In this document: positions 42,006 through 54,936 of the stretch, in pieces
Numbering within the stretch: position 1 is the first letter of the stretch
Layout: every line of letters starts with the position of its first letter
NCBI GenBank assembly: GCA_963555705.1
Contig: OY743184.1
Span: forward strand, 25,320,639 to 25,384,638
DNA length: 64,000 bases
Origin: Ligustrum vulgare
Lineage: Eukaryota > Streptophyta > Magnoliopsida > Lamiales > Oleaceae
Direction of reading: 5' to 3'
Made by a program: the position numbers and the translations under genes
The notes under the pieces: model-generated
Told to the model about the DNA's origin: nothing
What the model saw: the letters and a program-made list of their open reading frames with translations, nothing else
The model's database searches: none

Positions 42006-43560
42006 AAGGTACGGTTTTTCTTTGGTAGTTGTGGATAGATTCTCATCTATGGCCATTTTGTTCCAAATTGATGTTGTTGTGGATGGGAAATTTGCATTTT
42101 CAGTCTTGATTCTTACATTGTGGACTAATAGACGAAGAATTTTGATAATGACTGCTTTATTTCGTAATGCTGAGATTTCTTTCTAATTATGCCTTTCTGG
42201 ATTCTTGTTCTCTTCATTCTATTTCGTACGTGATTTCTTCCATCATTCTACATCAAATTGACTATGAAAGGAAAAGTTGAAATGTTATTCAATCTACTAA
42301 CTCCTTGGAAGGTTCTTTTAATAAACTAGGGGTATGTAATTTGGGTTTTGGTTATTGATGCCTAATCTGTGTCTTGTATTTAAGTTGAAATTGATAAAGG
42401 TTTATAGGAAGTTGTGTTAAAAAAAAAAGAAAATCCTCTGTCATCGATAATATATAGGCACACAAGCTTCCATTTACTCTATTCCTCCTCTCCACGTCTC
42501 TCTCTCTCTCGAAGCTTCTCTTCCCTTCCATTCCACATCCAAAATTTGTTTTCGCTTCCTTTAATCATCTTCGTGGTCTAGGGTTCCTCCTCCCGTCTCT
42601 GCTTCAAAAACTACGGTTCAGCATCCCTTCGAGACTCTTCTTCTTCTTCTTCTTCTTCTATAGTACAACGTTCATTCTTTTTAATTACTTGCCTTTTCTG
42701 CTCAAAAACTTCTTTTTGCTTGGAGTTTTCTTTTTCAAATCCTTCTCTACCTCCTTCGAGACTCTTTCGTTGTTTTCTTTCGTCTTTCCATTTTCTCTTC
42801 TTTTTTCCTATTTTCCATTGAGGTTAGCTAGGGGTTGTTGGGGATTTGGGGGGTCGATCATGGTCGATGTAGTGGGCTTCAGAGGGTTTTCCCCCTTCCT
42901 ATGTTTTGGTACAACTTCTTTGGTTATTTTAGTTTGCTTGTTGTTTTTGAATTTCCCAAGTCACCTTCTTGGAGTTTGAAACCAACTATTCTCTCCAAAA
43001 TTACCCCTATCGATATACTCATTCTTATGTACTTTATTATGCATTCATTGCGATATACCATTGGCTTTATATTTGGAAGACATTGAAGAACCACTACTAA
43101 ATTATACATGTACATGCTTCATTATCATAGAATTACCAGACGAACTAAAGTTTTCCAATTTGGCAATAAGGGTTTATTTGTTGGCCTACTTTAAATTGTC
43201 ATTTTATAAAGGCCTAGAAAATATTAATGGCTTGGAAATAATTTGATTAAAATTCATTAGAGTTGTTTAAAAAATCCATACTAATTACATTGCTTTTGCA
43301 TGATCTTGAACTTTACCTCATTACATTTGCATAACCAAGACAATAAGTGAGCATTGGAAGGTGTGATGCAGGAATTAATAGTGCAGCTTTTTTTGATTTC
43401 ACGAGGAAAGAAAAAAATGACAAAAGTTTTGGAAAAAAAGAGAGAAGAAACTAATGTTGCTTTTCCTCCTTTTTTTTTCATATGGGAATCAAAGAGAAAA
43501 AGGAAAGAGAATAATTCTTGGCTTCCTTATGTTCTTTTTCACCATAACTAAAATGTGACT
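42006..43560. other. Interior of the CACTA-like element; no intact gene
   Basis: CT-rich leader-like stretch at 42470-42670 with (CTT)n at about 42638-42656. ORFs of 96 and 83 codons at 42689-43086 have no recognised domain; they may be parts of another captured transcript. Confidence 0.4.
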
Positions 43561-43716
43561 TCAAAGAGCAGAAAAAAAGGTTTACGGCAACACTTATAAA
43601 ACGCTGCAAAAGGTTTTCTCTACGACAATATTGCGATTTGCAAAACTCAAAAAACCCTGCAAAAGCCTTTTGACAATGTTTTTTGAACGTTGCAAAGGGA
43701 GGTTTTTGTTGTAGTG

Positions 43717-44220
43717 ATAAGGAAAATAGTGAAGAACTTATAAAAGAACCAGAAGGGGTAGGCTTCATGTTAGAATGTGAGGGTAATACTTCTGTTGAGG
43801 TAACCCCACAAGTTGGGGAACACACGACTTGGACGATGTTGGAATGTCTGATATAGAAGAAGAGTTGGATCTGGAGGCAAGGAGAGAATCACATGGCAAG
43901 CTTCTCAAACAATTTTACCAAGAAGGCAATCCGGCAATAGACATGTTGGGCGAGCCATCGGGCGATCATTTGACTACCTCATTCTATATGGAACACCCAA
44001 AAGGAAAAGAAGGGTACCTCGCACTAAAAATTACGGGTCACCCCCAAATATATTTCCTCTACTGACTGGTTTTGGAGAACCATCATAAAGTTCCATGCAA
44101 GTGGGAAAGGTTAAGGAAGTCCAGAGCGATGACATTGTTAGCCCAAGAGTAAACTAACCAAGAGGGGGGTAAATTGGTATATAAAATTTCTTCGATAAAT
44201 AATCTCAAACTTAAAAACCA
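43717..44220 (+). other. Unassigned coding-like stretch
   Basis: A frame at 43829-44065 has ordinary amino-acid composition (for example SDIEEELDLEARRESHGKLL). I recognise no family. It could be part of the decayed gypsy element whose protease lies downstream at 45 kb. Confidence 0.25.
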
Positions 44221-44223
44221 ATA

Positions 44224-44347
44224 GGTACAAGTATGAGCACTTAGTGTTACAAGTAACTAAACTATCAATGTAGTGTGCTATATATGTGTAAACTTAATTG
44301 ATAAGGCAAGTATGAGCACTTAGTGTTACAAGTAACTAAACTATCAA
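44224..44347. repeat. Direct duplication of about 42 bp
   Basis: The phrase AAGTATGAGCACTTAGTGTT and the following ACAAGTAACTAAACTATCAA occur at about 44230 and 44306, 76 bp apart. Confidence 0.85.
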
Positions 44348-44940
44348 AAAGTTTATTTTTCCAAAAACAATTTCATGTTATGATTTGAAAAATCATTTTT
44401 ATGCAAGTGACGAATTTTCATGTAAGTTTCTTGATGCATAAAAATCATTTTCGAGCTCGTTGAATTTCATCGCTAAAGATTGAGAGTGTTATACATTTAC
44501 ATAGGTTAAATCAACTCTTGAACTTGAACTCTAATCTTGTATGCTTGAATTCTTGATCTTCATGTCATACTTTTCAACTTCAATTTTGATCTTCGAATAT
44601 CTTCAATTCTTTCATGATCTTCTTTGCGTCTCATGTGCTTGATCACATAGTTTTGATTTATATCTTTGAGAGACGATTTAAACATAGAGTGCTTTGAATA
44701 TTAATCATTACATGAAACACTTGAAGCACACTTGTTAATAACACAATATGTTCTTGTTTGTTATGATCAAAACAATAAGGTTAAGTTAACCATAGGTCAA
44801 CAGACATGTTGTAGGTGGATTGGTCAAGTAGAAATGAATGGAAAAAAGTAAACAAAAGGTAAAAGTAAAGTCAATAGAGAAGGTCATGTTCAAGAAACCT
44901 TCTTTAAGTTTGACTAAGCACCTTTTATATAAAGGCCTTA
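44348..44940. other. No gene recognised
   Basis: Sequence around 44510-44600 repeats CTTGATCTTC/CTTCAATT phrases; no ORF of interest. Confidence 0.35.
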
Positions 44941-44944
44941 ATTG

Positions 44945-45480
44945 ATGGCATTCTGTGTCCAAGGTACTTATTGATAATAGGGCAGCTATCAGCACCATTT
45001 CATACTGAATGTTAAGAAAGTTCGTTAAGTCAGACACTAATATCATCCCAATATAAGTGGTATTGACCAGCTTCAATAGAGAAGAAACTTCAGCTAAGAG
45101 GTGATGCAATTGTAGATAAAAGTGGGAAGTACAACAAAAACTATTGCTTTCTTCATAATAGATGGCCCCACCAGTTATAAAGTGCTACTGGAAAGAGACT
45201 AGATACATGAAAATCAGTGTATTCTTTCATCACTTCACCACTGTTTAGTGTTCTGGAACGATAAAAGAGAGGCTGAAGCCGTCCAAGCTGATCAACAGCC
45301 TTTTACAGCTGAAGCTAATTCAGTAGAATGACTCGTGCATGAAGGCAATTATAGACCAGTTAGAGTGGTTCAAAGAGAATAAAAAATACAATTGATAGCA
45401 CAAACTGAATAGCCATATTCATTCGAAGTTCTTACAGAAATGTTTACCCAAATGAGGCCAAACATAGTGACATTTGAAGT
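44945..45480 (+). pseudogene. Decayed gypsy-type aspartic protease fragment
   Basis: Plus-strand translation across several stops shows TLIDNRAAISTISY (degenerate protease active site, normally LIDxGAA), then a TSFNREETSAK segment. Further on are LVFWNDKREAEAVQADQQPF and TAEANSVE, matching the region after the protease in plant Ty3/gypsy polyproteins. Multiple stops and frame changes show long decay. Confidence 0.65.
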
Positions 45481-47490
45481 GCCAGCAATTGGAAAGAAGA
45501 TAATCCAGAAAGTGTAATGCAATACCAATCACAGAATATTTTGGTCGAGGTTACGACCCCAAAATCAAATTAATGGTTTATGAAGACGAGTTTGAAGAAA
45601 GGATGAAAGGAAAAAAGCACTTGCATTGCTGAAGAACACGATGGATGTATTCGGCTTGGAGCACAACTTACAAAGGGAAGTCAACAAGGTGGATTGCCTA
45701 AAATATGGGACTCCTACAGACATGGGGGTAATTTGATGAGCTTCAACTTGGAAAAACTTTTTTCTGCAGATGCAACTGTAATCGGTATAATTAGTAAGCA
45801 AGAACTCAAAACATTCAAGTTCATTTGTTTCTAAGGACTCATCTTCACTCAGGACTTTAAGTTCAAGGACAGTGTAGTTAAGAGGGAGTTAAAAGGTATG
45901 TCAAAATAGGCGAGGGAATTGCATATTCATTAAGAGGTCAAAAACATTCAACTGAATTCAATTTTGGACAACTTCTCAGTCTCAATCTCAAAGTCAAGTC
46001 CTCAGACCATTAGACTTTTCCTAAGTTCCACCTTCCTTGATTTTTCAACCCACTAGTTCTGTCATGTCATGATCATGAATCGCTGAGTTAATAGACTCGG
46101 TACGATAAAGGACAAACGTACCATATACCATTGTTTCTTGATAATGATTATTCATATTCAATTGAACGTAATAAATATCTGCTACTAACCATGTTCTGGT
46201 GCTATACCAGATTACAAGAGAAAATTAACATGATTTGAACCTTTGTTTAGATATGTGAGAAAAAATGCAGACAATAAGCTACTTTCTAGACAAGATAAAA
46301 ACATAAAAACCTCACCTTGGAAAACTAGATACTAAAATATCTTTCTGCCCATATTTTCTCCAATCATATCCATCACTAGGAGGGCCTTCATGTCCAATCA
46401 TAGAGCACACACAACTTCTTCACTCCATTTAGAGAAACACCATTGATGGAGGTGATAGGTTCATGGATTGATAGTCATTGTTGGTTCCCTGAGCTTACTA
46501 GTTGATGACACAATGTGTGTTTTTATTAAAGAAGAGATAAATATAAGTGCGATTTGGTCCCGTTGAACTTGTCATTCTTCACATAATGTTGTGTTTGGTG
46601 GTCGTAATTTTGTTGGTAAAGGAAAAGATTGTCAACGTTTGATTAAATTGTTCATACAAATGATCATTATTGGAAAAATTGACATTTCCAATATCAACGG
46701 TATGTTAAAACTTTGCTACTTCTTTTAACGCCACGAATAATTAGCTTTAATGCATCACTAAGAGGATCTCCAATGCAGTACGTGGATTGAGATGACAATA
46801 AAATAGACTGACTTCTACATAACGTGGATAAATAGACGGAGAAGTCTAAGATTTACTCTCTAGTGGTTCCTTCTACATTTAAATAATGTTGCTAATGTGG
46901 TTTTTTTTTTTTTATTTATTTAAAATTAATAACTCATTCACAAAATAATTAAAATAATCTTAAAATTTTTGTTATTATAAACTATAAATGTTATTTTCTT
47001 GTACTATATTTCATTTATATTTTTTGTTACATTATAAGATTTTAAAAAATTATTACTGACCAAAAAATCTTTATTAATCTTAATTATTATTTTTTATTGT
47101 TATTTTGTTAAGATATTTCAAATGACTATTATTTTTATATAACATTATTTAGTAACAACTCTTTTGTTGGTAAATTAAAATTTCTAAAATACATATATTT
47201 TTAAATTAAAAATCTTAAATTTATTAAAATTTATTGATTATGTAGCTTTTTTTTAAAATTTAAAATTAATAATTCATTCACAAAATAATTAAAATCATTA
47301 AAAAGTTTTTAAAAAAATGCTGAATCATCAAGTCTCACGAAGTGTCTAAATGTAGGAGCATCTCACATTATTTTTTTAACTTACGTCAGCTTAACATTAT
47401 CTGTGACACACAATTTCATGTATAATTTTTTTATATAACATCTAAATAAATAACAGAATGAAAATCCGCATAAAACAAAACCGATTTATA
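45481..47490. other. Decayed, unassigned DNA
   Basis: 45580-45750 may continue the gypsy pol remnant in plus orientation (KNTMDVFGLEHNLQREVNK) but without a decisive motif. The rest is AT-rich with no feature, including a direct repeat of AAAATTAATAACTCATTCAC (46922) and a near copy at 47261. Confidence 0.35.
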
Positions 47491-47499
47491 ATTTTGCTG

Positions 47500-47885
47500 C
47501 ATGTATCGATACATGTGCTACTTAATGTATCGATACTCATGTAGCAATACATGTAATTTTATTTTTATTTCTAAAACTACGATCCACACGTTTTATCATA
47601 TAGGATGATATTATGATATTAATGAAGAAATATTAAATTTTAGATTAAGCTTAATACAACTAAAAGATGGAAATATACTAAGTGTTGCTTCAATGAGTAA
47701 TAACTGTTTAAATGATAAATTGAGAAATTGGTTATTTTTAAATAGAATTCCGATAAGTCATTTTTATACTGCATGTATCGATACATGTAAGGCAGTTTTC
47801 AACTTTTGTTTTCTTGAAATTGGCTTCAATGTTCGTTAAATCTATATAACGATATTTTAAAAACAAGTATCGATACATGTGATAG
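47500..47885. repeat. Scattered TGTATCGATACATG palindromes
   Basis: GTATCGATACATG occurs at about 47505, 47770 and 47868 and TGTATCGATACTCATG at about 47528, with partial copies between. The motif is a perfect dyad (TGTATCGATACA). Confidence 0.75.
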
Positions 47886-48109
47886 AAAATCACATATAAC
47901 ATCTAGATTTTATTAAAGTTAAACATAATGTACATACCTTATTACAAAAGTATCATATTTTGGGATTGGAAACTAACAAAATAACCCTGTAAACACGTGA
48001 TACTATTTCTATAACATACTAGATATTAGTAAAACTATAAGTATCGGTATCTAATAACTCCAAAGTTTTTGCGTCATTATATCCAGTTTTTACTTTGGTA
48101 TATTCATAA

Positions 48110-50938
48110 CAATACAACATCGGGTACTCTGGTGGGTGACTATAAATCCTTATTTACATAACCCCACGGTTGCTCCACGAACACATCCTCATTTTGCTCA
48201 TAATGTAAGAATACCAATTTCACTTCTAGTTAATATATTGTCCAGCATTTTTGTGTAGTAACAGCAATAATCAATCGAACAGTGTCCATCCTTGCGACTA
48301 GTGCGAATACTTTTGTAATCGATCCTATGTCACTGTGTGTACAATTTAGTAACTAAGCGAGTTTTGCACTTGTCTACCTTCCCATTTTCATCAAGCTTCG
48401 TCTTGTAAACCCACTTGACACCAATTTTCTTTGCTCCAACGATCAAATTAGTTAAAAAAACAGGTGTCATTCTTCTTGATAGCTTCCATCTAGAATTCAT
48501 AGCTGTTATCCACTTCTCACTTTTTATTGCCTCTTCAAAGAACACAGGATCAGGAGAGGCAAACATCACCATATTGGACATATCTTCTGCTTCATAAAGT
48601 CCTCCACCCTTGTAATCTTCCATCCAAACTGGCCTTCTTATAATTCTTTTTTCACAAGTACCAAATCCTTCTTCATTAGGGCTGGGTGAACTCGTATCAC
48701 TCACATGACCAGATTCTTCTTCATTGGGTTTGAGTGAACTTGTATCACTCACATGGTTTGGAGACTTAGTCTCCACTTCTTCTGCATTGTTATCTCCTTC
48801 GCTATCTTTTCCAATAGCATCTCTTATGGCAGCTTCTCCTTCATCATTCCCATTCTAAGTCAACAACAATCAACTCTTTGTACATCTCATCCCAATACCA
48901 ACTCTTGTCTTCTTCAAAGTTGACATCTCGACTCGCAACAATTCTTTTTGATATAGGACATACAACCTATAGGCTTTTGATTCCTCACTGAATCCCAGTA
49001 GTATGCAGCTGAGACTTTTATCTTCTAACTTCTTTCTTTTGGCATCTAGAATGTGCCAAAAGTGCTCAATTGAAGGTTTAATGCCACTCCAAGCCTCCTC
49101 TAAGGTCATGTATTTTAAAGCTAAAGTTGGGCTACGATTTAAGACACAATAGTCCAATTCACACTTTCAGACTAAACACTCCTTTGAATCTTCTTCTCTG
49201 AAAGCAAACTCTTCACCATATTCATTGTCTTCATGTTCTTTCTCTCTGCAACTCCATTTTGTTGAGTAGTGTATGCAGCCATCAATTGTCGCTTGATTCC
49301 ATTCTCCTTACAGAACCGATTAAATTCTTGTGAGGTGAAATCCCCTTCCCAATCAGTGCGTAAACACTTGATAAAACCCCAATTTCTTTCTCAACAAGAC
49401 TCTTGAAGTATTTGAACATAACGAATGCATCTGACTTCACTACCAAAAAGTATATCCATAATTTTCGAGTAAAATCATCAATGAAACATATGGAATACCT
49501 TTTGCTATTGTTCGATATAGGAATAACCGGACCACACAAGTCTACATGAATCAATTGGAACTTTTGCGTTGTCCTCTAGTTTCTCTTCATAGGAATAGGA
49601 TCTTGGTGCTATTTCCCTACCATGCTTGCTGTACATAGTGTTGAAGAGGCAGATTTCGGGCAGTCTGTGTACCATCTTTTTAAATTGAAGAGTTTGCAAC
49701 CCTTTATAACTCAAATGTCCAAATCTGCAGTGCTATATTGAGAGGTTGTATGAAAGCAAAGCTGCCTTTCTTGGTTGAGACCTAGCCAACAGAAAGAACA
49801 TTCTATTGGTTGACATCTTGGTTTGGATAATCAGCTCCTTCATTGGATGGTAAATTCGGCACATACCATGTTGAATTAGAATTGCTAACCCTTTTTTCTT
49901 GCGAATGTTTGATGCTCTACAAGTCGTTCTTTAACTCTGGCACATAAAACACATCAATTACCACATGAAAAAAGCCATTTCATCATCCTCACATTCTCCT
50001 TTCCCATTACTGACATTTTCGAATTATTTCTAAGCTTCACCTTTTGCCTGAATCCTTCATTAAGATCACTAGACACTGCTTTATCTCCACACATATGATT
50101 GTTGCATTCTGAGTCCAGAAACAACACGTCTTCTCTTCTTGCTTCATTTATCTCCAAGTGTGACATCAACAACATCTCTTTCTTCTCATCCAATTCAGCG
50201 GAATTCGCCTCCTTATCCTAACTTGGACACTCATACTGAAAGTGGCATGAAACTTTTGTTCGTGCACAATGAGTGAACTTTGTAGTTCATCAATTGTGAG
50301 TGCATCAATCTTAGATTCTTCGATCGAGACAACTACATAATTGAGTTTCTCAGATAAAGACCTAAGGATTTTCTCCACAATGGTGATATCTCTTATTTAT
50401 TCTCCATTACTCATTTTGTTAGCTACTGACATAACACGAGCAAAATATTCAGTAATAGTCTCAACTACTTCATCTCCAGAATTTCAAATTCTCTCCCCAA
50501 TGCTTGAAGAGCCGAGCACTTCACCATAGCATTCCTTTCAAAAAAAAAAATTCTTTGAGTCCCATATCTGCTTTGAGGTGCTTTTATTTAAGATTTGTTC
50601 AAGAATTGTCCCGTCAATTACTTAGAACAAGTAATTATTTACTTTGAGATCCTTGACTATCAAATACTCCAATTGCTTCTGCTACTCTTCGGACATCATT
50701 GCTCCTGCCTCTGGTTTTTCATAACAGTTTCAACAAAACTCCAGTAACCTTTGTGCCTCGAAAGGTTTTCCATAAGCATGATCCAATGGTCGTAATGACC
50801 ATCGAAACGTGGCATGGAGGGTTGAACGAAATTCTTCTCTTCACTTATTCCTCTATTTTCTCTCTTTTGTGCTAGTAAGTCACTCAAAAGACTGCAAATT
50901 TCCTTTTCTCTGGTCCCAACAGGTGGCTTTGATACCAG
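48110..50938 (-). pseudogene. Ty1/copia element, decayed and truncated (gag, protease, integrase, RT N-terminus)
   Basis: Minus strand in copia order. Gag start (QPSMPRFDGHYDHWIMLMEN) is at about 50830. The protease has LDSECNNHMCGDKAV (Gly of the usual DSG replaced by Glu). The integrase has MIHVDLCGPV, later CFIDDFTRKLWIYFL, and a C-terminal ILLGFSEESKAYRLY. The RT N-terminal part has GAKKIGVKWVYKTKLDENGK, then VARMDTVRLIIAV and DVFVEQPWGYVN to about 48115. It breaks there, before the catalytic YVDD, so most of RT and RNase H are lost. Stops and frameshifts separate all parts. Initiator-Met PBS and LTR at the 5' end identify the orientation. Confidence 0.9.
50925..50937 (-). other. Copia primer-binding site
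   Basis: Reads TGGTATCAAAGCC on the minus strand, three bases inside the LTR end; complement of initiator-Met tRNA with one change. Confidence 0.85.
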
Positions 50939-50940
50939 AA

Positions 50941-51240
50941 TGTTGAGAAATAAGAATTCAAGTAGCTACACAGCAATGAACATCGTAACTCTAGGAATGA
51001 CTTATTATTTACTGAAACAAACTTTTGGCTATTATATAGCCTTTACAAAGTAACAGAAAGTAGAAAAATAGCCCACGTTTTATGCTAACCAAAATGTGGT
51101 AATTCAATAGAAGAATAAGTAAAAAACAACAACCTATTCCCTAGTAAACAAGGATTATTCAAAACTGAAAGATAATCTACTAACTCATTAGAGAATTGTC
51201 TGCAATAGAGAAATAAACATATAGAGGAGTCAGATTGTAC
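50941..51240 (-). repeat. 5' LTR of the copia element
   Basis: The inner boundary is clear (minus strand ...CTCAACA then TTC and PBS). A minus-strand GGCTATATAATAGCC at about 51035-51050 can serve as TATA region. The outer end, about 51240 (GTACA on plus), is a guess. The 3' LTR is absent. Confidence 0.6.
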
Positions 51241-51554
51241 AGTGTAGTGTATATAATAATTACTGAGAGAAAATTAAAAAGGTTATATATGTAATTTTAT
51301 TTATGTTTATTTTGTAAGTAAAGAAAATTTAAAATTGTGGTATCACCCTAAAAAAATCCCCTACTTCCCAACCTCCATCCAACCCTTGCCCCAAAACAAG
51401 TCATCTACACACGTCTAGCGTCGACCACCACTGCCACCCTCTCAACGCGGATCGACACCACCATTCCCCCCTTCAACGTGGATAGTCATCACAGTCACCA
51501 CCAACCAAAGAAGGAAAAACTTTTTAAATCAATGAATGTTGCAGAGTAAAGAGG

Positions 51555-51613
<59 letters not shown>

Positions 51614-52360
51614 TGTCAATTAAAAACTCAATACCTTCTTGAGATCATGAACTATTGCTAAAAGTGCAACAAATAGCTGACTGAGCTGCTCACATCGGCT
51701 TTTTCTGCAATTATATGATCATATGTCCGAGATGGCAGCCTAAAACGACTAGTCTTCTTTGTTTTTGCGATTTTTTTAGCCTCTACAGGATCTCAAAAAA
51801 ATTCTCTAAACTACTAGATTTTCTTCTTGATTAGAGGGCACTAAATTCACTTGCTGAGGACATTGCGGTGTAACCACATTGATAAATTGAGAATAATTGG
51901 AGGAGAAGAAGTGGGGTGAAAATTAGGCATGGAAGAGTTATAATTTTTAGGCTTTTTCAATATGGACGGTGGTTCAATGTTCATTTGATTCAATTCGATA
52001 CATGAGGAAGGGCACAAAATCGGTGGTTGAGCTATTTCTAGAAATAACAAATGAAGAAGATGGATTACTTTTTGGGAACAAAACATTGGGGCTCTCTTCT
52101 CCATGAAGAGCAGCCAAATCTTCATAAAAAACGGTAGGGTGCAGATGGGGTGAGGATAGTGAGGAAGATGAGTTTTTCTTTTTTTTCCTTTTTTTGTGTC
52201 TATATATATATATATTATTTCAACCCTTTTTTAAATTGTTAAAAGTATTGATAAACTTACTATTTTGGTCAATTAACGATTGACTGAACGGACTTCATCA
52301 ATTTGGACCTCCACTGCAAGAGATAGAAAGGTTTAGGATGACCGTTGCAACAAAAAAAAT
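51241..52360. other. No gene; (TA)n(GA)n microsatellite
   Basis: (TA) about 15 then (GA) about 12 at 51558-51612. ORF 51847-52125 (minus) is without a recognised domain. CCACCACT-rich phrases at 51400-51500 resemble the 31.5-kb repeat. Confidence 0.5.
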
Positions 52361-53814
52361 GTTAGAGAAAATCGTAGTTAAAATCGTAGTTAAAAAATGA
52401 TATTCTGTGTTTACCTTTCGCCTAGCCATTTAAGTTAAAATTTAAATTATTTAAATTTATCGTAATTCAATTTCAATATCAATTTTTATAAAAGTATCTT
52501 ATTTTCATTATTTATTTATTATGTATTTTAATCCAAATTTTCATTATTTAAATCCAAAATATTTTATCTCCAATTTAAAATTCATTCGCAAATTTTTATT
52601 TATTTTTAAAATCCCCAATTCACCTTCATTTTAATCCCAAAATTTCCTCCCCAACTTCTATTTTCATATTCAAGCACATTTTCCCCATTATCTCTACCCA
52701 ATCCCTCACAATTAGCCATTCAACCTAATTACATCCCACGTTTTCTTCTTTTCCACCCATTTCATAATCATCAATCACCATACTTTACACCACTTTCCAT
52801 TTCATTTTCCACCTAATCCTCCACCACAAACCTCCATTTATGAATCCATCAACCACAATTCCAATTGACCATCACCATCAAATCTCCACCCAAACATTTC
52901 AAACTTCACAACTCCACTTCCATCACCTCCTTCGTGATCAACACTGAATCACCATTCACCACCATCATCCAACACCAAATTCTGCCCTTGTCCACTGCCT
53001 TCTTGTTAACCATCATCCAATCCCAATTTGCAATCAACCAACATCGATCGAATCATTGGTCCACCACCGAACCTGATACCAATCAACCACTGCCCAACCA
53101 CCCCAGCATGCCACAGTCAAACCATCGCCTCTGCCACAGCCCTTTCACCCAACCAACATGAAATTTCAACACACCACAAATCACTACTGCCACTACCATA
53201 GCCAAGACCTCAACCTCAACCTCAACACCAAAACCACCATCACCATCGCACACGGCCACAACCTTCTCCAATTCACCTTCATCTTCAACGCCAATCATCA
53301 TCATCATCACCTCTACCGCCTACACCCAACACCACCCCTTTCCCAAATCGCCACCATCAACGGCCACCCACTTCAACCAAATCAACACCGTAGTCGAAAC
53401 TTCAACATTACCAAAATCAACCACAAGCATCACACCGGTCGAATCACTCGACCGCATCGCTCCTGCCCAATTTCCATCCCACATCATCTTTCCCCAAATC
53501 AGCCACAAAATCAAGAAATAAACCAAACCCAATACTTACCTCATCCTTAGACCGGAAATTACCACTGGATTTCGCAGTTAAGACCGAACTTCAAAACGCG
53601 ATTTAAGCCACGGTCGTGCCCCCAATCAGCCCAGAAACTAGCCTATTTGCACCCTCACCACTCGTCGCACCCGGCGCCGGTGCTACGCCAGCAAAACCAA
53701 TGGCCGGACACCAGTTTTCGCGAAAGGCAGACGATCGCCGTTCGTTTATCTCTCTCGTGTTCTCTCTCTGATCTGAAAATGGAAAGTGAAAGAAATATTT
53801 CGATATTATTGATT
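52361..53814. other. C/A-rich body left of LTR-like copy 2
   Basis: Strong strand asymmetry (CCA/CAA rich) at 52600-53560, giving Pro/His/Asn- or Gly/Val-type ORFs on both strands that I do not accept as genes. The GC-rich 53600-53770 stretch with CTCTCTCT resembles 22690-22810. Confidence 0.45.
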
Positions 53815-54936
53815 TAAAAGTTTTCAGAAATTTCATTTTAGTCCCTAGTATTATTATATTTTAAAGATCAGTCCCTGTTAGTTTAAAATGTTTTAGCTCA
53901 AGTCATAAGGTTTTAAATTATTTTAAGTCGGCCCCAAGTTTTGAAAATGTTTATTTCAGTCCCTATTGAGTTTTTGAAAAGTTATTATTTTAAGCGCCTG
54001 CAGTTTTAAAATATTTTAATTCAGCCCTTTAGTTTTTAAAAGTATTATTTCGATCCTTTAATTTTTATAATATTTTATTCAGCTCTTAAACTTTGCAAAT
54101 AATTTATCTCAACCCCAACTATGTTTGATTTTAATTTTAATCCCTAAACTTTTATTTTTAAAACTCTTTCAATTGAAACATTTGATTTCCAAATACCACT
54201 TTAAGGTTTATTTATTTTTGGTTAGACGAGGCGCTTGGACATTTAGAAGAACAACGTGAACTTTCTTGCTCAACTTTCAGACTCGTGATTTGAGGTAGAC
54301 TCGCCCCCACTAATTAGTTTAAATTATAATTGCATGTTTTATGTGAAATTACATGATTTACATGCTTTGATGCATGAGACGAGAAAAGAATATCTCTTAT
54401 GAGATAAGATGAGAAATGATGATGTTATGAATAATTTATGTGCCTTAAGTGCACGGACGAGACTACCCACACCATATGATTTTAACAGCCTTGATTTTGA
54501 AAATACAAGAGCCCAAGAATATGATGATGATGTCACTGTATGATTGCATAATTACGTGTTCAATTATTCTGTAAATTAATTATTGGCGATGAGTCTACTG
54601 AGTATTTTTCAAAATACTCATTCCATTATTTTAACAGTTTTTGCAGATCTCGGAGAAGGCGGCGAATGAAATAACAGCGGTGGAAAATTTAATAAATGAT
54701 GAAATTTTTAGTCAATTTTACGGATATTACTGATTGGATTATTTATCGTTAATTTTATTTAAAAAAATTGAGACCTAAGTTTTTATGTATTGTTCTATAT
54801 TTCAATTAATTAAGTTTTCGTTGATGTTTCAAATAATGAATGCAACGTTTTGAATTAAATTGATTTTCCGCAATAAAGTAAATTTTAAAGGACGAAGTGG
54901 CGTCCAGGGCTCCGCGGAATTCGGGGAGTTACAGAA
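53815..54936. mobile_element. LTR-like dispersed repeat, copy 2
   Basis: Same landmarks as 22855-24372: an array of TTTAGTCCCTAG / TTCAGTCCCTATT units, then GGTTAGACGAGGCG, GGCGATGAGTCTACTGAGTA, TTTTTGCAGATCTCGGAGA, and the end GGGGAGTTACA. The 185-bp duplication of copy 1 is absent. Confidence 0.65.

Larger units (their letters stand above)
41186..43716. mobile_element. CACTA-like element (En/Spm type), about 2.5 kb, with captured sequence
   Basis: The right end reads, reverse-complemented, CACTACAACAAAAACCTCCC. The left end is TACAACAAAATGAGGC with the first three bases altered. Both ends carry subterminal arrays of TTTTGCAACGTT and AACGTTGCAAAA in both orientations (41200-41480, 43580-43700), typical of CACTA transposase-binding sites. 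No transposase is present. The interior contains a glycine-rich exon and leader-like CT-rich sequence. A matching 3-bp duplication was not found, so the left boundary is approximate. Confidence 0.7.

Noticed and set aside
41574..42186. Minus-strand Ser/Thr-rich ORF and plus-strand Val/Glu/Gly-rich ORF
   Set aside because: Shadow frames of the glycine-rich exon, which is in the third plus frame without an ATG.
52865..53550. Thr/His/Asn-rich ORFs (98 and 130 codons)
   Set aside because: Strand-asymmetric CCA/CAA-rich repeat body; the opposite strand also gives long low-complexity ORFs.
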